NCBI RefSeq assembly: GCF_037996645.1 | Contig: NZ_JBBMXV010000002.1 | Location: 1 to 64,000 of the forward strand | Source: Halalkalicoccus tibetensis | Lineage (GTDB): Archaea; Halobacteriota; Halobacteria; Halobacteriales; Halalkalicoccaceae | Direction: 5' to 3' | Length of the DNA stretch: 64,000 nt | Shown here: positions 18,017 through 26,384 of the stretch, in pieces | Numbering within the stretch: position 1 is the stretch's first letter | How the letters are laid out: the number at the start of each line of letters is the position of its first letter | Made by a program: the position numbers and the translations under genes | Notes under the pieces: model-generated | The model's database searches: none | Told to the model about the DNA's origin: nothing | Seen by the model: the letters and a program-made list of their open reading frames with translations, nothing else

Positions 18017-18757
18017 ATGAACGCCCAGACCCAGCCCGACCTCGACCACGGCGACCGCGAACGGATCTACGAGTACGTGAAGGAACACGGACCGACCGAT
18101 CACGGGAGCGTCCAGGAGACGGTTTTCCCGCAGGACCCCGGCGGCTTTCGCCACCACGTCGCGATCCTGAAGCGAAACGGCCTCTTGGAGGAGGCACTGG
18201 GTGGCGGACTTCAGGTCGTTCCCGAACTAGAGGGCGAGGAGGAGGAGTTCACCCGGGACGACATCGAGTTCCACGTCCGACCGGCCCGCCAGGCCGATCT
18301 CTCCGGCATCCTCGGCGTCCTCCGGCAGGTCGCCGAGAAACGCACATACATCGTCGCCGAGACCGTCGCCCAGGAGCTCGACCACGAGCGCGAGCTGCTC
18401 CGCCAGGACGACGTCGAGTCGCGGGTGTTCTTCGTCGCGACGGTCAACGACGAGGTCGTCGGCTGGACGCACCTCCAGTCGCCGGAGATCGAGAAGCTCT
18501 CACACACCGCGGAGCTCACGACGGGCGTCCTCGAGGAGTACCGCGGCTACGGCCTCGGGGGCCACCTGCTCGAGCGCGGGTTGGAGTGGGCCGGCTCGCA
18601 GGGCTACGAACGGGTCTATCAGAGCGTGCCCTCGACGAACGAGGGGGCTATCGAGTTCCTCGAGGGTCACGGCTGGGAGGTCGAGGCGGTTCGGGAGGAC
18701 CACTACAAGATCGACGGCGAGTACGTCGACGAAGTGATGATGGCCGTCTCGCTGTAA
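18017..18757 (+). CDS. GNAT acetyltransferase with N-terminal helix-turn-helix-like domain
   Basis: 246 residues from the ATG at 18017. Residues 1-75 resemble a small winged helix (RIYEYVKEHGPTDHGSVQET, GGFRHHVAILKRNGLLEEAL). The rest is a GNAT fold with the acetyl-CoA loop VLEEYRGYGLGGHLLERGLE (R/Q-x-x-G-x-G/A type), preceded by HTAELTTG and followed by YQSVPSTNEGAIEFLEGHGW. Substrate unknown; could be a protein or small amine acetyltransferase with regulatory DNA binding. The AT-rich sequence TAAGATTATTGGTTAG at about 17981-17996 is a likely promoter. Confidence 0.85.
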   Translation: MNAQTQPDLDHGDRERIYEYVKEHGPTDHGSVQETVFPQDPGGFRHHVAILKRNGLLEEALGGGLQVVPELEGEEEEFTRDDIEFHVRPARQADLSGILGVLRQVAEKRTYIVAETVAQELDHERELLRQDDVESRVFFVATVNDEVVGWTHLQSPEIEKLSHTAELTTGVLEEYRGYGLGGHLLERGLEWAGSQGYERVYQSVPSTNEGAIEFLEGHGWEVEAVREDHYKIDGEYVDEVMMAVSL

Positions 18758-20134
18758 CTACAGCCCCATTTCCGACAGCGCCTCGCGCCTCCCGGCGTGG
18801 TCCTCGGGAAGGCCCGATCGCCCCGTCATGCCCTCGCGCAGCGTCCCCCCCTCGTACTCCTCGCGGACGAGCCCCCGTTCGCGGAGCTCAGGAACCACGA
18901 GGTCGACGAAATCGCGCAGGCTCGCCGGTCGAACCACCTCCTTGACGTTGAACCCGTCGACGCCGACCTCGTGGAACCAGTACTCGAAGGCGTCGGCGAT
19001 TTCTACTGGTGTGCCGACCACCACCGGCGAGGTCGTCCCGAGCCCGGCGAACTGCGCCATCTCCCGCACCGTCCACTCGCGGTCGGGATCGCCCTTCGTG
19101 AAGGCGTTCACCGCACCCTGGATCGCCTCGGTCTCGATGTGTTCGAGCTTCTGATCGGGGTCGAGCTCCGAGAGGTCCATGTCCATGAAGCCGCTGAGCA
19201 GCGCGAGGGTCGCCTCCACGTCGATGGTCTCCTTGTAGCTCTCGTGTTTGGCCTCGGCGATCTCCTCGGTTTCGCCGACGATCGGGACGATCCCGGCGTA
19301 GAAGTCGAGCGAATCGGGCTCCCGGTCATGTGAAGCGGCGCGCTCTCGCATGTCGTCCATGTACTCCCTCACGCCCTCCTCGGTCGGCTGGCTCGTGAAG
19401 ACCGCCTCGGCGTTCTTCGCGGCGAACGCGCGCCCCCGATCGGAGGAGCCCGCCTGGTAGATTACTGGCGTGCGCTGGGGCGAGGGCTCGCAGCCGTGGG
19501 GACCCTGCACGTCGAAATACTCCCCTTCGAAGTCGATCTCCCGGACCTTCCCCGGGTCGGTGTAAACGCCGGCCTCGCGGTCCCGTACTACGGAATCGTC
19601 GTCCCAGCTTCCCTCCCAGAGGCGGTAGCAGACCTGCATGAACTCCTCGGCGCGGTCGTAGCGCTCGTCGTGGTCCATGCGCTCGTCGAGGCCGAGGTTC
19701 CGGGCGGCGCTCTCGAGATACGAGGTGACGACGTTGAACGCGATCCGGCCGTCGGTGAGGTGGTCGAGCGTCGAGAACTCGCGGGCGAGCTGGTAGGGAT
19801 GGGCGTAGGTCGTCGAGCGCGTGATCGCGAATCCCAGGTGGTTCGTCACCTCGGCCATCGCGGGCACCAGCGCCTGGGGGTGGTTCGAGGGCGTTTGAAC
19901 GGCGCGCTCGATCGCCATCTCCCGGTCGTCGCCGTAGACGTCGTAGATCCCCCGCACGTCGGCGAAGAAGATCGCGTCGAACCCGCCGCGTTCGGCGGTG
20001 CGTGCCAGCTCGGTCCAGTACTCCCGGTCGGTATATCGGTGGGATTGGTCGCCCGGATAGCGCCAGGAGCCGGCGCTGACGTGTTCGACCGAGTTCATCG
20101 TGAAGAGGTTGAGCCCCATTCGCTCGTCCGTCAT
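18758..20134 (-). CDS. LLM-class FMN monooxygenase (NtaA/SnaA/DszA family)
   Basis: 458-residue bacterial-luciferase-like flavin monooxygenase. Family segments: LNLFTMNSVEHVSAGSWRYP at the start, GFDAIFFADV near 50, HPYQLAREFSTLDHLTDGRI near 110-130 with S-x-G-R-I-A-F-N-V-V-T, and RTPVIYQAGSSDRGRAFAAK. These match the NtaA/SnaA/DszA group, which oxidises xenobiotics, aminopolycarboxylates or organosulfur compounds with FMNH2 from a separate reductase. No reductase is adjacent. Start ATG at 20134 (MTDERMGLNL); the open frame upstream covers a hairpin region. Substrate cannot be said. Confidence 0.88.
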   Translation of the reverse strand: MTDERMGLNLFTMNSVEHVSAGSWRYPGDQSHRYTDREYWTELARTAERGGFDAIFFADVRGIYDVYGDDREMAIERAVQTPSNHPQALVPAMAEVTNHLGFAITRSTTYAHPYQLAREFSTLDHLTDGRIAFNVVTSYLESAARNLGLDERMDHDERYDRAEEFMQVCYRLWEGSWDDDSVVRDREAGVYTDPGKVREIDFEGEYFDVQGPHGCEPSPQRTPVIYQAGSSDRGRAFAAKNAEAVFTSQPTEEGVREYMDDMRERAASHDREPDSLDFYAGIVPIVGETEEIAEAKHESYKETIDVEATLALLSGFMDMDLSELDPDQKLEHIETEAIQGAVNAFTKGDPDREWTVREMAQFAGLGTTSPVVVGTPVEIADAFEYWFHEVGVDGFNVKEVVRPASLRDFVDLVVPELRERGLVREEYEGGTLREGMTGRSGLPEDHAGRREALSEMGL

Positions 20135-20239
20135 ACCCGTGGGGTCGGACCCCGCCGCCAAAAGCCGCCTGATTGTGGCGAGCAAATCAGCAGGGAGATA
20201 TCGGGGACTGTGAGGCCCTTGCTGGGTAAACGGAGTGGA

Positions 20240-20269
20240 CCGGCGCGGCTCCGCCGCGCCGGCTTTTTT
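20240..20269 (+). terminator. Perfect GC hairpin followed by T6
   Basis: CCGGCGCGGC (20240-20249) and GCCGCGCCGG (20253-20262) form a 10-bp stem with a 3-base loop, followed by a C and six T. This has the form of an intrinsic terminator on the plus strand, yet no plus-strand gene lies upstream, so it may be a generic intergenic structural element. Confidence 0.5.
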
Positions 20270-20273
20270 GGAG

Positions 20274-20340
20274 GAGGTTTTTGCGCTGAGCGGTTCGCGA
20301 GTGAGCGAAGCGAACGAGCGAATCCCGAAGCGCAAAAAGG
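20274..20340. repeat. Intergenic inverted repeat, possible bidirectional terminator
   Basis: TTTTTGCGCT at the left and AGCGCAAAAA at the right form a 10-bp inverted repeat about 60 bp apart. The inner part contains CGAGTGAGCGAAGCGAACGA-type purine-rich repeat text, similar in style to the units upstream of polB. The minus-strand transcript of the ATP-grasp gene (stop at 20345) runs straight into its T-rich arm. Confidence 0.5.
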
Positions 20341-20344
20341 TCCC

Positions 20345-21622
20345 CTAGCAGGAACAGTAGTACTCGATTCCGCCGAACTCCGTTCGGATCACGTCATACG
20401 TGGGGCCGGGATCGCTCGGCGAGTAGACGCCGGTCGCCAGGTCATCGCCGTCCTCGAACTCGCCCGAGATCAGTGCCGTCCACTGGGCCTCGCTCATCAC
20501 GTCGCCGAAGCTCTCGTCGGTCGCGAGCAGTTCGAGGTAGTCGGGCAGGTAGACCCAGCGCGCGTCCGTGACTGCCGTGGGTTCGTACTCCGCACCCGTC
20601 GCGTCGGCGTAGGCGGCCATCGGGAGGTTCGCGCCCGCAGCAACGGGGAGGCCGATCCACTTCCATGGCCGGGTGTTGATGTCGAGGAGGACGTACTCCT
20701 TTCGCTCGCGGTCGTAGACGAACTCCGACTCGCTGATTCCATAGTACTCCGTCTCCGAGAGCACCGAGAGGGCGCGCTCCTCGATCTCCGGGCGGTCGAC
20801 GCGCTCGACGACACACGAAGTGCCGAACGCGCGGGGATACCTGACCAGCGGGTTGCCGACGAAGGTCAGGGGATCTCCAGTGGGGGGAACGTAGGAGGCC
20901 AGCGAGCAGTCCTCGCCCTGCGCGATCGGCACCCGCTCCTGAGCCATCACGCGGATATCGGCCTCGCGGGCCGTCTCGATCACGTCGGCGTACTCGGCCT
21001 CGCTCTCGACCTCGATGACGTTCGTCCCGACCGCCTCCTCGAACTCGCGTTTCCGCGCGGGCTTGACGACGAACGGGAACTCCAGATGGTTGAGGACCGC
21101 CTCGGGGTCGAGGGGATCGCCGAGCGCGGCGGCAGCATCGGGCGACTCGTCGCCGATCCCGGCGATCCGGTGAGTCTCGGGGTAGGGGACGTCGAGCCCC
21201 TCGGCGATCCCGTAGAGCGACTCCTTATCGAGCACGCGATCGACGACGCGTTTCTCGGCGAAGGGCAGACGAACGCCCGCGGGCTCGCTGTCGGCGAAGG
21301 CGTGGACCCACTCGTCCATGCAGCCGAACGCGACCGGTTCGCCCTCGACCGCAGCGGCGATCGCCTCGACGTCCGCACGGAAGCCATCCAGGTCGTCGAG
21401 CGGGTAGGTGACCTCCCCGGCGAACGCGACGGCCTCCGAGGACGGGGCGACCCCGTCGCCGTTGCGGTCGATCGCGATCACGGGGACGTCGTGGGCCGCG
21501 AGCGCGCGGGCGACCCCCAGCCCGGTGATGTGGGCGTTGCAGACGATCGCGGGCGGGCGATCGAACGTGTGGTCCTCGAGCCGCTCGACGAGGTCCGCGT
21601 GGGAAAGGAACTCCGTTGCCAT
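20345..21622 (-). CDS. ATP-grasp carboxylate-amine ligase-like enzyme
   Basis: 425-residue ATP-grasp protein from the ATG at 21622. N-terminal nucleotide-like domain (PAIVCNAHITGLGVARALAA, VPVIAIDRNGDGVAPSS), then the ATP-grasp core with KPARKREFEEAV as the phosphate-contact lysine region, VMAQERVPIAQGEDCSLASY, and the metal-binding YVLLDINTRPWKW (D-x-N). It should join a carboxylate and an amine via an acylphosphate; the substrates cannot be inferred. Lies next to an inverted-repeat region downstream and divergent from the GTPase gene. Its C-terminus GIEYYCSC carries two cysteines of unknown meaning. Confidence 0.82.
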   Translation of the reverse strand: MATEFLSHADLVERLEDHTFDRPPAIVCNAHITGLGVARALAAHDVPVIAIDRNGDGVAPSSEAVAFAGEVTYPLDDLDGFRADVEAIAAAVEGEPVAFGCMDEWVHAFADSEPAGVRLPFAEKRVVDRVLDKESLYGIAEGLDVPYPETHRIAGIGDESPDAAAALGDPLDPEAVLNHLEFPFVVKPARKREFEEAVGTNVIEVESEAEYADVIETAREADIRVMAQERVPIAQGEDCSLASYVPPTGDPLTFVGNPLVRYPRAFGTSCVVERVDRPEIEERALSVLSETEYYGISESEFVYDRERKEYVLLDINTRPWKWIGLPVAAGANLPMAAYADATGAEYEPTAVTDARWVYLPDYLELLATDESFGDVMSEAQWTALISGEFEDGDDLATGVYSPSDPGPTYDVIRTEFGGIEYYCSC

Positions 21623-21722
21623 ACCCTCTATTACCCAGTTCGACCCAAAAGCCGACCGATCGGGGCAGGGCTCGACGAGAGGCCACCGAAAGGCAGTTCC
21701 CCCGCTCGGCGGTAGCAGGGGT

Positions 21723-22913
21723 ATGCTCTCGCTCGCGCTCGCCGGCAAGCCCAACGCCGGCAAGTCGACCTTCTACAGCGCCGCGACCCGCGCGGACGTC
21801 GACATGGCGAACTACCCGTTCACGACGATCGACCCCAACCGGGGAGTGAGCTACGTCCGCACCGACTGCCCGTGTCTCGCCCGCGAGGAACGCTGTGACA
21901 ACGAGAACTGTCGTGAGGGGAAGCGCTACGTCCCCGCCGAGCTGATCGACGTCGCCGGGCTGGTTCCGGGCGCTCACGAGGGCCGCGGGCTAGGCAATCA
22001 GTTTTTGGACGCGCTCACCGATGCCGACGCGATCATCACCGTCATCGACGCCTCCGGCGGGACGAACGCCGAGGGCGAGCCCGTCGACGTCGGCACGTAC
22101 GACCCCGTCGAGGAGATCGACTTCATCGAGGAGGAGATGGACCGCTGGCTCGCGGGGATCGTCGATCGCAACTGGGAAAGCGTCGAGCGCCAGTCCCGGT
22201 CGCCGGGCTTCGACATCGACGAGGCGATCTCGGAGGTCCTGACGGGCTTCGGCGCGAGCGAGGCCGACGTCGCGGTCGTGTTGCGGGAACTCGAGTACCC
22301 CGAGAACCCACGGGAGTGGACCGACGAGGACAGGCGGGCGCTCGCCAGGCTCGTCCGCGCGCGGACGAAACCCATCCTCGTGGCCGCGAACAAAGCCGAT
22401 ATCGCACCCGCCGAGAACATAGAACGGCTGCGCGAAGCGGGCGAGAAGGCGGGCCGGCACGTGATCCCGACCACCGCCGAGGGCGAGCTCGCCCTGCGAA
22501 AGGGGGCCGAGACGGGACTGATCGAATACGACCCGGGCGACCCCGACTTCGAGGTTCTCGGGGAACTCAGCGACGCCCAGCGGGCGAGACTGGAGGAACT
22601 TCAGGGGACGATGGGCGAGTACGACGGAACCGGGGTACAGGCCGCCCTCGATACCGCGGTCTACGACCTGCTCGACCGTTTCACGGCCTACCCCGTCCAG
22701 AACGAGACGCACTGGACCGACGGGCAGGGTCGGGTCCTGCCCGACGCCTTCCTCCTGCCGGCGGGCTCGACGCCGAAGGACCTCGCGTACGCCGTCCATA
22801 GCGACATCGGCGAGGGCTACTTGCACGCTGTCGACGCCCGTTCGAACCGCCGAGTCGGCGAGGGCCACGAACTGAGCGAGGGCGACGTGGTCAAGATCGT
22901 GAGCACCAATTGA
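21723..22913 (+). CDS. Ygr210/YchF-type GTPase with TGS domain
   Basis: 396-residue Obg-HflX-superfamily P-loop NTPase. G1 GKPNAGKS at 8-15, G3 DVAGLVPGAHEGRGLG, G4 NKAD, and a C-terminal TGS region beginning about 310 (AYPVQNETHWTDGQGRVLPD) ending VVKIVSTN. A cysteine-rich insert between G1 and G3, C-P-C-x6-C-x4-C, is characteristic of the Ygr210 branch found in archaea and eukaryotes. Annotation pipelines often call such genes YchF. Likely role in ribosome-related or translational control; not directly shown. Divergent from the ATP-grasp gene. Confidence 0.9.
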   Translation: MLSLALAGKPNAGKSTFYSAATRADVDMANYPFTTIDPNRGVSYVRTDCPCLAREERCDNENCREGKRYVPAELIDVAGLVPGAHEGRGLGNQFLDALTDADAIITVIDASGGTNAEGEPVDVGTYDPVEEIDFIEEEMDRWLAGIVDRNWESVERQSRSPGFDIDEAISEVLTGFGASEADVAVVLRELEYPENPREWTDEDRRALARLVRARTKPILVAANKADIAPAENIERLREAGEKAGRHVIPTTAEGELALRKGAETGLIEYDPGDPDFEVLGELSDAQRARLEELQGTMGEYDGTGVQAALDTAVYDLLDRFTAYPVQNETHWTDGQGRVLPDAFLLPAGSTPKDLAYAVHSDIGEGYLHAVDARSNRRVGEGHELSEGDVVKIVSTN

Positions 22914-23085
22914 GAATGGTCTGTTGAGTGAGCATAGCCTCGTTTCGAACGGCGGCGATCGGGCGAGAGTCGAAGCGGCGGCGACGGATATCGAACCGGG
23001 TACTCGCTTCGAGACCACGAATCAACTGATCAGTACACCCGCTTACTAATCGATGAGGTGTACCTGTTCATCGAATCCTCGCGAA

Positions 23086-23499
23086 TCACGGTCTATCGGG
23101 ATGCCAGGCATGCAAGAGAAGTGGATAATCGCTTTCGACGTCAGCCGTGAGGACCTTTTCAGGGTTCTCGAAGAACCAGCCGATGGCCCGTTCGCTCGTC
23201 ACGGGGTGGTCCGAGGCGTCGAACGCCTCGTACACGGCTTCGACATCGTCCGCTTCCATATACCAGAACAGACAGATATCGTCGTCCTCCCGACCCAGAA
23301 AGGCGGATTCAGTATACATCCCTTCATTGACGAGGATCGGTTCGAACTGTGCGTTCACCCAGTTCCGGAAGGTCTCCCCGATCGTTCCACCCTCGTTCAT
23401 GATGCGTTGTTCGAGCCTGAAGATCCGGACGAGAAGTCCCATCACCAGTCGCGGCCATCCGGATCGCACCCTGAGCCGAAGCAGGACGACATCCACCAT
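23086..23499 (-). CDS. DUF6176-like protein
   Basis: 137 residues from MVDVVLLRLRVRSGWPRLVM (a second in-frame ATG lies 6 bp upstream at 23505). Segments LVNEGMYTESAFLG, DDDICLFWYMEADDVEAVYE and SERAIGWFFENPEKV resemble the small ferredoxin-like DUF6176 family of unknown function. The surrounding stretch (about 22914-23660) is visibly less GC-rich than its neighbours, and imperfect short inverted repeats TCTGTTGA/TCAACAGA flank it, so this gene may be a recent arrival. No enzymatic motif is apparent. Confidence 0.65.
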   Translation of the reverse strand: MVDVVLLRLRVRSGWPRLVMGLLVRIFRLEQRIMNEGGTIGETFRNWVNAQFEPILVNEGMYTESAFLGREDDDICLFWYMEADDVEAVYEAFDASDHPVTSERAIGWFFENPEKVLTADVESDYPLLLHAWHPDRP

Positions 23500-23660
23500 G
23501 GTCATCCATCTCTCGTCGCCTCCTAAATACGTGGACCACTAAGACCATACTGAGCGGTCCTCCTTTCGCGAATCGAGCCGGACCTCGTACGGTATTCGCG
23601 CCCTGTATTCGATACGACTCCCCGAAATCGGTTGCCGATCGAGGGTTTCAACAGAGCCAC

Positions 23661-24128
23661 TTACTCTAGAGGCTGTGCGTAGTCGACCTGCTTCGGCTCG
23701 AAACCCGCATCGCGATAGAACCGGCGTGCGCCCTCGTTGTGCCACTCACAGGAGACTTTGATATGGTCACAGCCCCGTTCGCGAGCGAGTTCTTTTACGC
23801 GCTCGATGACCGCCGTGCCGTGACCTCGGCTCCGATCGGCTTCGTCGATGGCGACGTTCACGATACGGAGGTAGTTCGAGTACTGCCGGGAGGGGTGACG
23901 ACCCTCGCGGAGCGTGACGAAGCCGACGGTCTCGTCCTCGTGAACGACGAGGTAGTCCGTGACGTCCTCGCTGTCGAGGTGAGCGCGGAAGCCGTCGTCG
24001 GGGACCTCATCGACGTCCGTGTAGGCGAGCTCGTTCAGCTCGGAGTACTCCTCCATTCCCGTCCCGAGGTCGTACCAACGGTTGGCGAGCGCATCGAGGT
24101 CGTCCGCGGTGGCTTCCACGAGCTCCAT
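23661..24128 (-). CDS. GNAT-family N-acetyltransferase
   Basis: 155 residues from MELVEATADDLDALANRWYD. Typical GNAT layout: DYLVVHEDETVGFVTLREGR strand pair, IVNVAIDEADRSRGHGTAVI containing the R-x-x-G-x-G/A acetyl-CoA loop (RSRGHGTAV), and the C-terminal HIKVSCEWHNEGARRFYRDA GF motif (N-x-x-A-x-x-F-Y). Substrate unknown. The 5' region is open on the minus strand beyond 24128 but overlaps the divergent gene's promoter, so the ATG at 24128 is chosen. Confidence 0.88.
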   Translation of the reverse strand: MELVEATADDLDALANRWYDLGTGMEEYSELNELAYTDVDEVPDDGFRAHLDSEDVTDYLVVHEDETVGFVTLREGRHPSRQYSNYLRIVNVAIDEADRSRGHGTAVIERVKELARERGCDHIKVSCEWHNEGARRFYRDAGFEPKQVDYAQPLE

Positions 24129-24249
24129 ACCGGGACCTCTCGGCGCTCGTGTTTCAGGTTTCGGACGATGGATGGCATTCCGGTCGGGATCGGCAGCACG
24201 GCGACGTAGCGGAGCACAACCGTTAGTAGCGTCCGGCCGAAGGGCGACC

Positions 24250-24498
24250 ATGGGCGCGAACGCCGAGAACGAGCGCGCGGGCCAGGGCGAGGCCAACGAC
24301 GAGGGCGGCGAAGGGGAGGACGAGGAGACCGGCCCCGCCGGGATGCTCCTCTCGATCGCGCTGTTGGACCTGCTCCTGTTCGGGCTCGCGGCCTACGCGT
24401 TCTCCGTCGGCGAGCCGACGGCCGGAGCCGGAGTGCTCGGCCTCGCGATACTCCTGACCGGGGTCGACCTGCTGCTCTATCGGCGAGGCAGTTCCTGA
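24250..24498 (+). CDS. Small membrane protein, two TM helices
   Basis: 82 residues. The first 30 are very acidic and Gly/Glu rich (MGANAENERAGQGEANDEGG), then two hydrophobic helices: AGMLLSIALLDLLLFGLAAY and AGVLGLAILLTGVDLLLY, ending in basic RRGSS. This fits a small cytoplasm-in membrane protein. No family recognised; the GC-ending codons and clean ATG support coding. Divergent from the GNAT gene. Confidence 0.65.
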   Translation: MGANAENERAGQGEANDEGGEGEDEETGPAGMLLSIALLDLLLFGLAAYAFSVGEPTAGAGVLGLAILLTGVDLLLYRRGSS

Positions 24499-24536
24499 TC
24501 GCACGCTATACACGGATGGCCGCCCTGCGGACGGGT

Positions 24537-25082
24537 ATGACAGATCGTGTGACCGTATCGCTCGACGATGACTCGCGGGCTGCCCTTGAAGCCCTGCTCT
24601 CCGAGACCGGCGGGGGCCAGAGCGCCGTGATCCGTCGGGCGCTGACCTTCTACGCCGCGAACTTCGAGGCCGCAGAAACGGACGTGAGCGCCGACCTCCA
24701 GCAGTACCACCGCCTGCTCTCGACGGGCGAGCACGTCCTGCTCGACGTCGACTTCCTGCACTGCTTTCTCGATCACGTCTACCGCGAGGGCGAGCCCGAC
24801 CCCGAATTTCGGACCGCGGCGGACCGGGTCGCGGACTTCCACGCCGCGGAGTACGCCGAGCGGTTCTCCGAGCTGGGCGAGGTCCTCGAGTGGCTCTCAC
24901 TGTGTGGCTTCCTCACCGTTCGCGGGGTCGAAAACGGTGCCTATCACGTCGTCTTCCCCTCCGAACCCACGAAACGGTTCATGCTGCGCTTCATCGAGCG
25001 CTCGACGGCCGAGCTCCCCTTCGAACTGGCGATCGAGGAGGGGGTCGCGAAGGCACTGCTGAGCGAAGAACTGGACGAGTGA
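24537..25082 (+). CDS. Ribbon-helix-helix domain protein
   Basis: 181 residues from MTDRVTVSLDDDSRAALEAL. Residues 3-45 are a textbook ribbon-helix-helix: VTVSLDDDSRAALEALLSET, GGGQSAVIRRALTFYAAN. The C-terminal 130 residues (VLLDVDFLHCFLDHVYREGE through ERSTAELPFELAIEEGV) look like an alpha/beta domain of unknown function; the combination suggests a regulator with a sensing domain. It precedes the Nramp-like operon by 96 bp on the same strand, so it is a candidate regulator, not proven. ATG at 24537 is preferred to 24516. Confidence 0.78.
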   Translation: MTDRVTVSLDDDSRAALEALLSETGGGQSAVIRRALTFYAANFEAAETDVSADLQQYHRLLSTGEHVLLDVDFLHCFLDHVYREGEPDPEFRTAADRVADFHAAEYAERFSELGEVLEWLSLCGFLTVRGVENGAYHVVFPSEPTKRFMLRFIERSTAELPFELAIEEGVAKALLSEELDE

Positions 25083-25178
25083 TCGGTTCATACGGATGAT
25101 GGAACGCGTATGAACGTCTCTCAACAAGCTTCATACCCCGTGGCTGGGTTCGTAGTGCCATAGCATGGGTGAGAACGG

Positions 25179-26384
25179 ATGGCACTGATGGATCGGCTGC
25201 GGGCGATCGGGCCGGGAGCGATCGTGGCGGCGGCGTTCGTCGGCCCCGGGACGGTAACGACCGCGAGCGTCATCGGGGCGGAGTACGCCTACGTGCTCGT
25301 CTGGACGATCGTCTTCTCGGTGGTGGCGACGATCGTCCTCCAGGAGATGAGCGCGCGGCTCGGGCTCGTTTCCCGGGAGGGGCTCGGCGAGGCGCTGCGC
25401 GCGGAGTTCGACAACCCCGCCGCGAAGACCGCGAGCGTCGTGCTCGTCGTGAGCGCGATCGGCGTCGGCACCGCGGCCTTTCAAACGGGGAACATCGTCG
25501 GTGGCGCGGCCGGGCTGGCGACGATCACCGGCGTCGGCGCGAACGTCTGGGGGCCGCTGATCGGGGTCGTCGCGGCGGCGCTGCTCTGGACGGGGAACTA
25601 CAAGCTGATCGAGCGCACCTTCGTCGGGCTGGTGATCGTCATGGGGTTGGCGTTCGTCGCGAACGCGATCCTCGTCCGGCCCGATCTGGGCGCGCTCGGC
25701 GGCGGGTTCGTCCCGACGATCCCGGCGGGCTCGGCCTACCTGATCGCCGGGCTGATCGGGACCACCGTGGTAGGGTACAACCTCTTCCTGCACGCGAGCA
25801 CCGTCCAAGAGCGCTGGGACGGGCCCGCGGAGCTCGCCGAATGTCGCACCGACACGATCGCATCGGTGGTCTTCGGCGGCGCGATCACCCTCTCGATCGT
25901 CGTCACCGCCGCCGCGGTGTTCCCGGCCGGCACCGAGATCGGCGACGTCGGCGCGATGGCCGCCCAGCTCGAACCCGTCTTCGGGGGCTGGGCGCTGTCC
26001 TTCTTCGCGGTCGGCCTCTTCGCTGCGGGCTTCACCAGCGCGATGAGCGCGCCGCTCGCGGGTGCCTATGCCACCGCCGGGGCGCTCGGCTGGGAGCGCG
26101 ACCTCACCTCGACGCGGTTTCGCGCGATCTGGATCACGATCCTCGGCACGGGGACGGTGTTCTCGGGGCTCGGCTACGACCCCGTTCAGGTGATCGTCTT
26201 CGCGCAGGTCGCGAACGGGATCCTCCTGCCGATCCTGGCGATGTTCCTCATCTACGCGATGAACAACGACGCGTTGCTCGGCGAGCACACCAACTCCACC
26301 CTACAGAACGCCCTGGGGGCGATCGTGACGCTCGTCGTGATCGGCATCGGGCTACAGACGCTCTACGACGTCCTGCTGCTATGA
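25179..26384 (+). CDS. Nramp-fold transporter lacking the metal-site motifs
   Basis: 401-residue integral membrane protein with about 11 hydrophobic helices and clear Nramp-fold similarity. TM1 reads AIVAAAFVGPGTVTTASVIG, where Nramp metal transporters have D-P-G-N; here it is G22-P23-G24-T25. TM6 reads TTVVGYNLFLHASTVQERW, where Nramp has M-P-H-N; here it is V198-G199-Y200-N201. The Asp, Asn, Met and His that hold the metal in Nramp are thus replaced. I infer a different substrate, perhaps the one hydrolysed by the HyuAB enzymes coded directly downstream (4-bp ATGA overlap). Family and fold are fairly sure; substrate is not. Confidence 0.85.
   Translation: MALMDRLRAIGPGAIVAAAFVGPGTVTTASVIGAEYAYVLVWTIVFSVVATIVLQEMSARLGLVSREGLGEALRAEFDNPAAKTASVVLVVSAIGVGTAAFQTGNIVGGAAGLATITGVGANVWGPLIGVVAAALLWTGNYKLIERTFVGLVIVMGLAFVANAILVRPDLGALGGGFVPTIPAGSAYLIAGLIGTTVVGYNLFLHASTVQERWDGPAELAECRTDTIASVVFGGAITLSIVVTAAAVFPAGTEIGDVGAMAAQLEPVFGGWALSFFAVGLFAAGFTSAMSAPLAGAYATAGALGWERDLTSTRFRAIWITILGTGTVFSGLGYDPVQVIVFAQVANGILLPILAMFLIYAMNNDALLGEHTNSTLQNALGAIVTLVVIGIGLQTLYDVLLL

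Noticed and set aside
22914-23030. Small ORF after the GTPase gene
   Set aside because: A short Arg-rich frame starting at a GTG has no acidic composition, no ribosome-binding site and no homology that I recognise.
23530-23660. Insertion-sequence end
   Set aside because: GGTTTCAACAGAGCC resembles ends of some haloarchaeal ISs, but there is no transposase and no target-site duplication. Kept only as a low-interest island finding.
25169-26380. Upstream extension of HyuA to 25169
   Set aside because: This in-frame extension lies over the Nramp-like gene and is Arg-rich. HyuA starts at 26381 with M-T-T-R-Y-T-H-I-G-V-D-V-G-G.
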